Shown in pieces: positions 61,622-64,000 of a stretch of 64,000 nucleotides of DNA; within the stretch, counting starts at the first letter, position 1; each line of letters begins with the position of its first letter. A model generated the notes under the pieces. The model ran no database searches, was not told the origin of the DNA, and saw nothing but the letters and a program-made list of their open reading frames with translations. Source of the DNA: UBA5336 sp964415675 (GTDB lineage: Bacteria > Pseudomonadota > Alphaproteobacteria > Caulobacterales > Hyphomonadaceae); contig CAYQBG010000006.1 of the NCBI GenBank assembly GCA_964415675.1, positions 124,001-188,000 of the forward strand. The letters are read 5' to 3'. A program made the position numbers and the translations under genes.

Positions 61622-62910
61622 TGACCGCCATCTGCAATGCCAGGCTACTCGATCCGGCGAGCGGCACAGACATCCAGGGCGGCCTGCTGATTGAAGATGG
61701 CCGGATCGCCGATTGGGGCCACCATCTCACCCAGCCCCCTTCCGGCGCCGACGAGGTGATCGACGCTGGCGGTCATTGCCTGGCGCCGGGGCTGATCGAT
61801 CTGAGGGTCAAGACCGGCGAACCGGGTGAGGAGCAGCGTGAAACCCTCGCAAGCGCGGCGCGCGCGGCCGTCGCTGGCGGGGTCACGACCATGGTTGTGA
61901 TGCCCGACACTCGCCCCGTGATCGACGATGCCGCGCTTATCCAGTTTCTGACGCGCAACGACGCAAAGCAAGTGCCCGTCAATATCCTCGCCGCTGGCGC
62001 ACTGACCGTGGGTCTTGCCGGCGAGGCCATGGCCGAAATCGGCCTGATGAAGCGCGCAGGGGCGGCCTATTTCACCAATGGCGACAATCCTGTCGCCGAT
62101 GCCGGGATCATGAAACGGGCCATGACCTATGGCGCAAGCCATGACGCCATCATCGCCTCGCGTCCCGACAATGACGCGCTTCGCGGCGGGGGGGTCATGA
62201 ATGCCGGCAGTTTCGCTGACCGGCTCGGCCTGAAAGGGATCGCGCGCGAGGCCGAGTGGGTCGGCGCAGCGCGCGACCTGATGCTGAGCGAAGTGACCGG
62301 GTGCCGGCTGATACTCGACCAGGTCTCGACCGCCCGCACGCTGGAACTTCTCGCAGATGCGCGTGCGCGCGGCGTCCCGGTCGGCGCAATGGCCGCAGCC
62401 CATCACCTGTTTTTCAATGAGCTCGATATCGGCGACTATCTGACCTACTGCAAGGTCAACCCGCCCTTCCGCGCCGAAAGCGACCGCCAGGCCCTGATTG
62501 CCGCCCTGGCCGCCGGCGAGATCGAGGCTGTCGTCTCAGCCCATGACCCCCAGCCGCCCGAGGCCAAGCGCCTGCCATTTGCCGAAGCCGAGTTTGGCGC
62601 TGCCGGCCTCGAAACCACGCTTTCCGCCGTGCTCAGCCTTGTTCATGATGGCGTCATGGACCTGCTGGGCGCGCTGCGGGTGCTCACCTGCGGCCCCGCC
62701 GACCTGATTGGTCTTGATGCCGGAAGATTTGCCAGGAGCCAGCCCGCCGACATCGTTCTTTTCGATGCCGCTGCCCCCTGGAAATGCGAACGCGAACGGC
62801 TTCGCTCCCGCTCGACCAACTCACCCTTTGACGGCCGGCTCATGCAGGGCCGTGTCCTGAAGACATGGTTCAATGGCCGTCTGAGCTTCGATCGCACTGC
62901 AGGCGCTTGA
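61618..62910 (+). CDS. pyrC: PyrC-like dihydroorotase homologue lacking the HxH metal site
   Basis: A 430-residue amidohydrolase-fold protein. Active dihydroorotases have HVHLREPG at the start of the metal site; this protein reads DLRVKTGEPG, so the two His ligands are replaced by Arg and Lys. The later DHAPH-type motif reads AHDPQPPEAKRLPFAEAEFG, where the Asp remains. This matches the non-catalytic PyrC' proteins that support PyrB. A true dihydroorotase gene must lie elsewhere. Confidence 0.9.
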   Translation: MMTAICNARLLDPASGTDIQGGLLIEDGRIADWGHHLTQPPSGADEVIDAGGHCLAPGLIDLRVKTGEPGEEQRETLASAARAAVAGGVTTMVVMPDTRPVIDDAALIQFLTRNDAKQVPVNILAAGALTVGLAGEAMAEIGLMKRAGAAYFTNGDNPVADAGIMKRAMTYGASHDAIIASRPDNDALRGGGVMNAGSFADRLGLKGIAREAEWVGAARDLMLSEVTGCRLILDQVSTARTLELLADARARGVPVGAMAAAHHLFFNELDIGDYLTYCKVNPPFRAESDRQALIAALAAGEIEAVVSAHDPQPPEAKRLPFAEAEFGAAGLETTLSAVLSLVHDGVMDLLGALRVLTCGPADLIGLDAGRFARSQPADIVLFDAAAPWKCERERLRSRSTNSPFDGRLMQGRVLKTWFNGRLSFDRTAGA

Positions 62911-62940
62911 GCCCCGCCCGCAACCTTGAGATGAGGCGCC

Positions 62941-63816
62941 ATGCCTGACCCCTCTCCTGCCCCCGATCCGTTCCACCGGATGTTTGCCGAGGCACCCAAA
63001 TCGGTCACTTTTCGAAAGCTCCGCAAGCGGATCGCGCGCGCAGCGATGGAGGCGATCGACACTTATGCCATGCTGGGCGATCGCGCGTCCCGGCCTCGCT
63101 GGCTCGTATGCCTTTCCGGCGGAAAGGATTCCTATGGCCTGCTGGCGGCGCTGATCGACCTGCAGGGCCAGGGCGCCCTGCCCGTGGACCTGATCGCCTG
63201 CAATCTGGACCAGGGCCAGCCGGGCTTTCCGAGCCGGGTACTGCCCGACTGGCTCGCCAGCATGGGAGTCAGCCACCGCATCGTTACGCAGGACACCTAT
63301 TCCATCGTGACCGACAAGGTACCCGAAGGTGCCACTTATTGCGCACTCTGTTCACGCTTGCGGCGCGGAATCCTTTACCGCATCGCCCGCGAGGAGAATT
63401 GCGAGGCCATCCTTCTGGGTCATCACCGCGATGATGCCCTGGAAACCTTCATGCTCAACCTCGTGCATGGCGGCCGGCTGGCAGCGATGCCGCCGAAACT
63501 GCTCAATGATCAAGGCGATGTCTTCGTCCTGCGCCCGCTGATTCACGTAGCGGAGGCCGATCTTGCAAAATTCGCGACACTGATGCGGTTTCCGATTATC
63601 CCATGCGACCTTTGCGGCAGTCAGGACGGGCTGCAGCGCCAGGCCATGAAAGCGCTTCTCGACGACTGGGAAAGCCGGAAGCCGGGCTTGCGCCAGACCA
63701 TGATGCGGGCCTTGTCGAATGTGCGCGCCGGCCATCTCGCCGATCCAAGCGCTTTCGATTTTGCTGGTCTCACAGCGGGGGTGCCGGGCGAACCCGATCC
63801 CAATGTTCCGTTCTGA
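62941..63816 (+). CDS. ttcA: tRNA 2-thiocytidine synthetase TtcA
   Basis: TtcA thiolates cytidine 32 of tRNA using an ATP-activated mechanism and an iron-sulfur cluster. The 291-residue protein has the PP-loop LSGGKDSYGLL, CALCSRLRRG with two cysteines of the cluster, and GHHRDDALETFMLN. Another cysteine pair occurs in IPCDLCGSQDGLQR. The gene ends 9 bases from a converging Tad-type gene. Confidence 0.94.
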   Translation: MPDPSPAPDPFHRMFAEAPKSVTFRKLRKRIARAAMEAIDTYAMLGDRASRPRWLVCLSGGKDSYGLLAALIDLQGQGALPVDLIACNLDQGQPGFPSRVLPDWLASMGVSHRIVTQDTYSIVTDKVPEGATYCALCSRLRRGILYRIAREENCEAILLGHHRDDALETFMLNLVHGGRLAAMPPKLLNDQGDVFVLRPLIHVAEADLAKFATLMRFPIIPCDLCGSQDGLQRQAMKALLDDWESRKPGLRQTMMRALSNVRAGHLADPSAFDFAGLTAGVPGEPDPNVPF

Positions 63817-63825
63817 TCACGCCAC

Positions 63826-64000
63826 CTATTGCTGAAGCCGCAATCCGGCCAGCTGGCTGGCGATTTCCCGGTAGGCTTCTTTGAGCTGCGCGCCATTGGC
63901 GGCATTGAAATAATGCCCGGTGGTGGATGTGGCGCAAGCCTGCAAAGCCGCCTGACCGCTGGCCGGTGCCTGGAAGGCGACGGAATAGACGATCACGCCT
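63826..64000 (-). CDS. Tad-pilus VWA-type protein (TadG-like), C-terminus only
   Basis: The frame is open at the right edge. The 57 visible residues read GVIVYSVAFQAPASGQAALQ, then ACATSTTGHYFNAANGAQLK and EAYREIASQLAGLRLQQ with a stop. This ending (VYTVAFQAP..., YF.A.NG..L..A) is typical of TadG-like proteins with a VWA domain, associated with Flp/Tad pilus clusters. It is convergent with ttcA. The rest of the gene lies outside the window. Confidence 0.8.
   Translation of the reverse strand, partial: GVIVYSVAFQAPASGQAALQACATSTTGHYFNAANGAQLKEAYREIASQLAGLRLQQ

Overview
The window is GC-rich chromosomal DNA with dense, often overlapping genes. It looks like an alphaproteobacterium, most likely of the Maricaulales/Hyphomonadaceae type. 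The evidence is conserved gene order: murA-DUF2948-hisD-UPF0262; ccmI-ccmE-ccmF-ccmH followed by degP, an OmpR-type regulator, a histidine kinase and glnE; DUF1285-NUDIX-DUF6111-cca; MoxR-DUF58-DUF4159; and a gene transfer agent (GTA) cluster of the Rhodobacter RcGTA type. The genus is inference, not proven here.

Region by region. 1-4.6 kb: a MoxR-type ATPase (cut by the window edge) and its VWA partner are separated by a rearranged stretch. In it the 3' end of the ATPase gene and the 3' end of a DUF2270 gene each occur twice, and each pair flanks a different cargo gene (a NERD-domain protein, then a lipoprotein). 4.7-8.6 kb: UPF0262, hisD, DUF2948, murA, a 50-residue charged protein and tRNA-Thr(GGT). 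8.9-18.6 kb: a Sel1-repeat secreted protein with near-identical repeats and a downstream gene remnant, a quinone-oxidoreductase-like enzyme, an SLC13 transporter, an M1 peptidase with a long acidic tail, an amidase and a GFA-type protein. 18.6-20.8 kb: an ECF sigma factor operon (sigma, anti-sigma-like, metal-sensor-like) next to a four-EF-hand protein. 20.8-34.4 kb: glnE, two two-component systems, DegP, a hydrolase-OsmC fusion and cytochrome c maturation genes, all on the minus strand. One of the kinases has no standard start codon upstream of its first membrane helix.

34.5-49 kb: a DnaJ-like protein, then a GTA cluster read on the minus strand: terminase, portal, protease, capsid, connectors, tail and baseplate proteins. 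Three features stand out. A ParA-type ATPase and a small basic partner sit on the opposite strand between terminase and portal. The large tail-tip protein gp15 is broken into two reading frames. A strong terminator lies directly after the major capsid gene. gp7 is absent.

49-64 kb: cca and its neighbours; a four-gene MoxR/DUF58/membrane-protein operon, probably for cell-envelope assembly or chaperoning; a GNAT enzyme; an SDR enzyme; a palindromic intergenic repeat; pyrB with a pyrC-like partner that lacks the metal-binding histidines; ttcA; and the end of a Tad-pilus-type VWA protein.

The candidate for an undescribed system is the ParA/partner pair embedded in the GTA cluster. The layout suggests a positioning or partition module tied to GTA particles or to the DNA they package, but that role is inference only.
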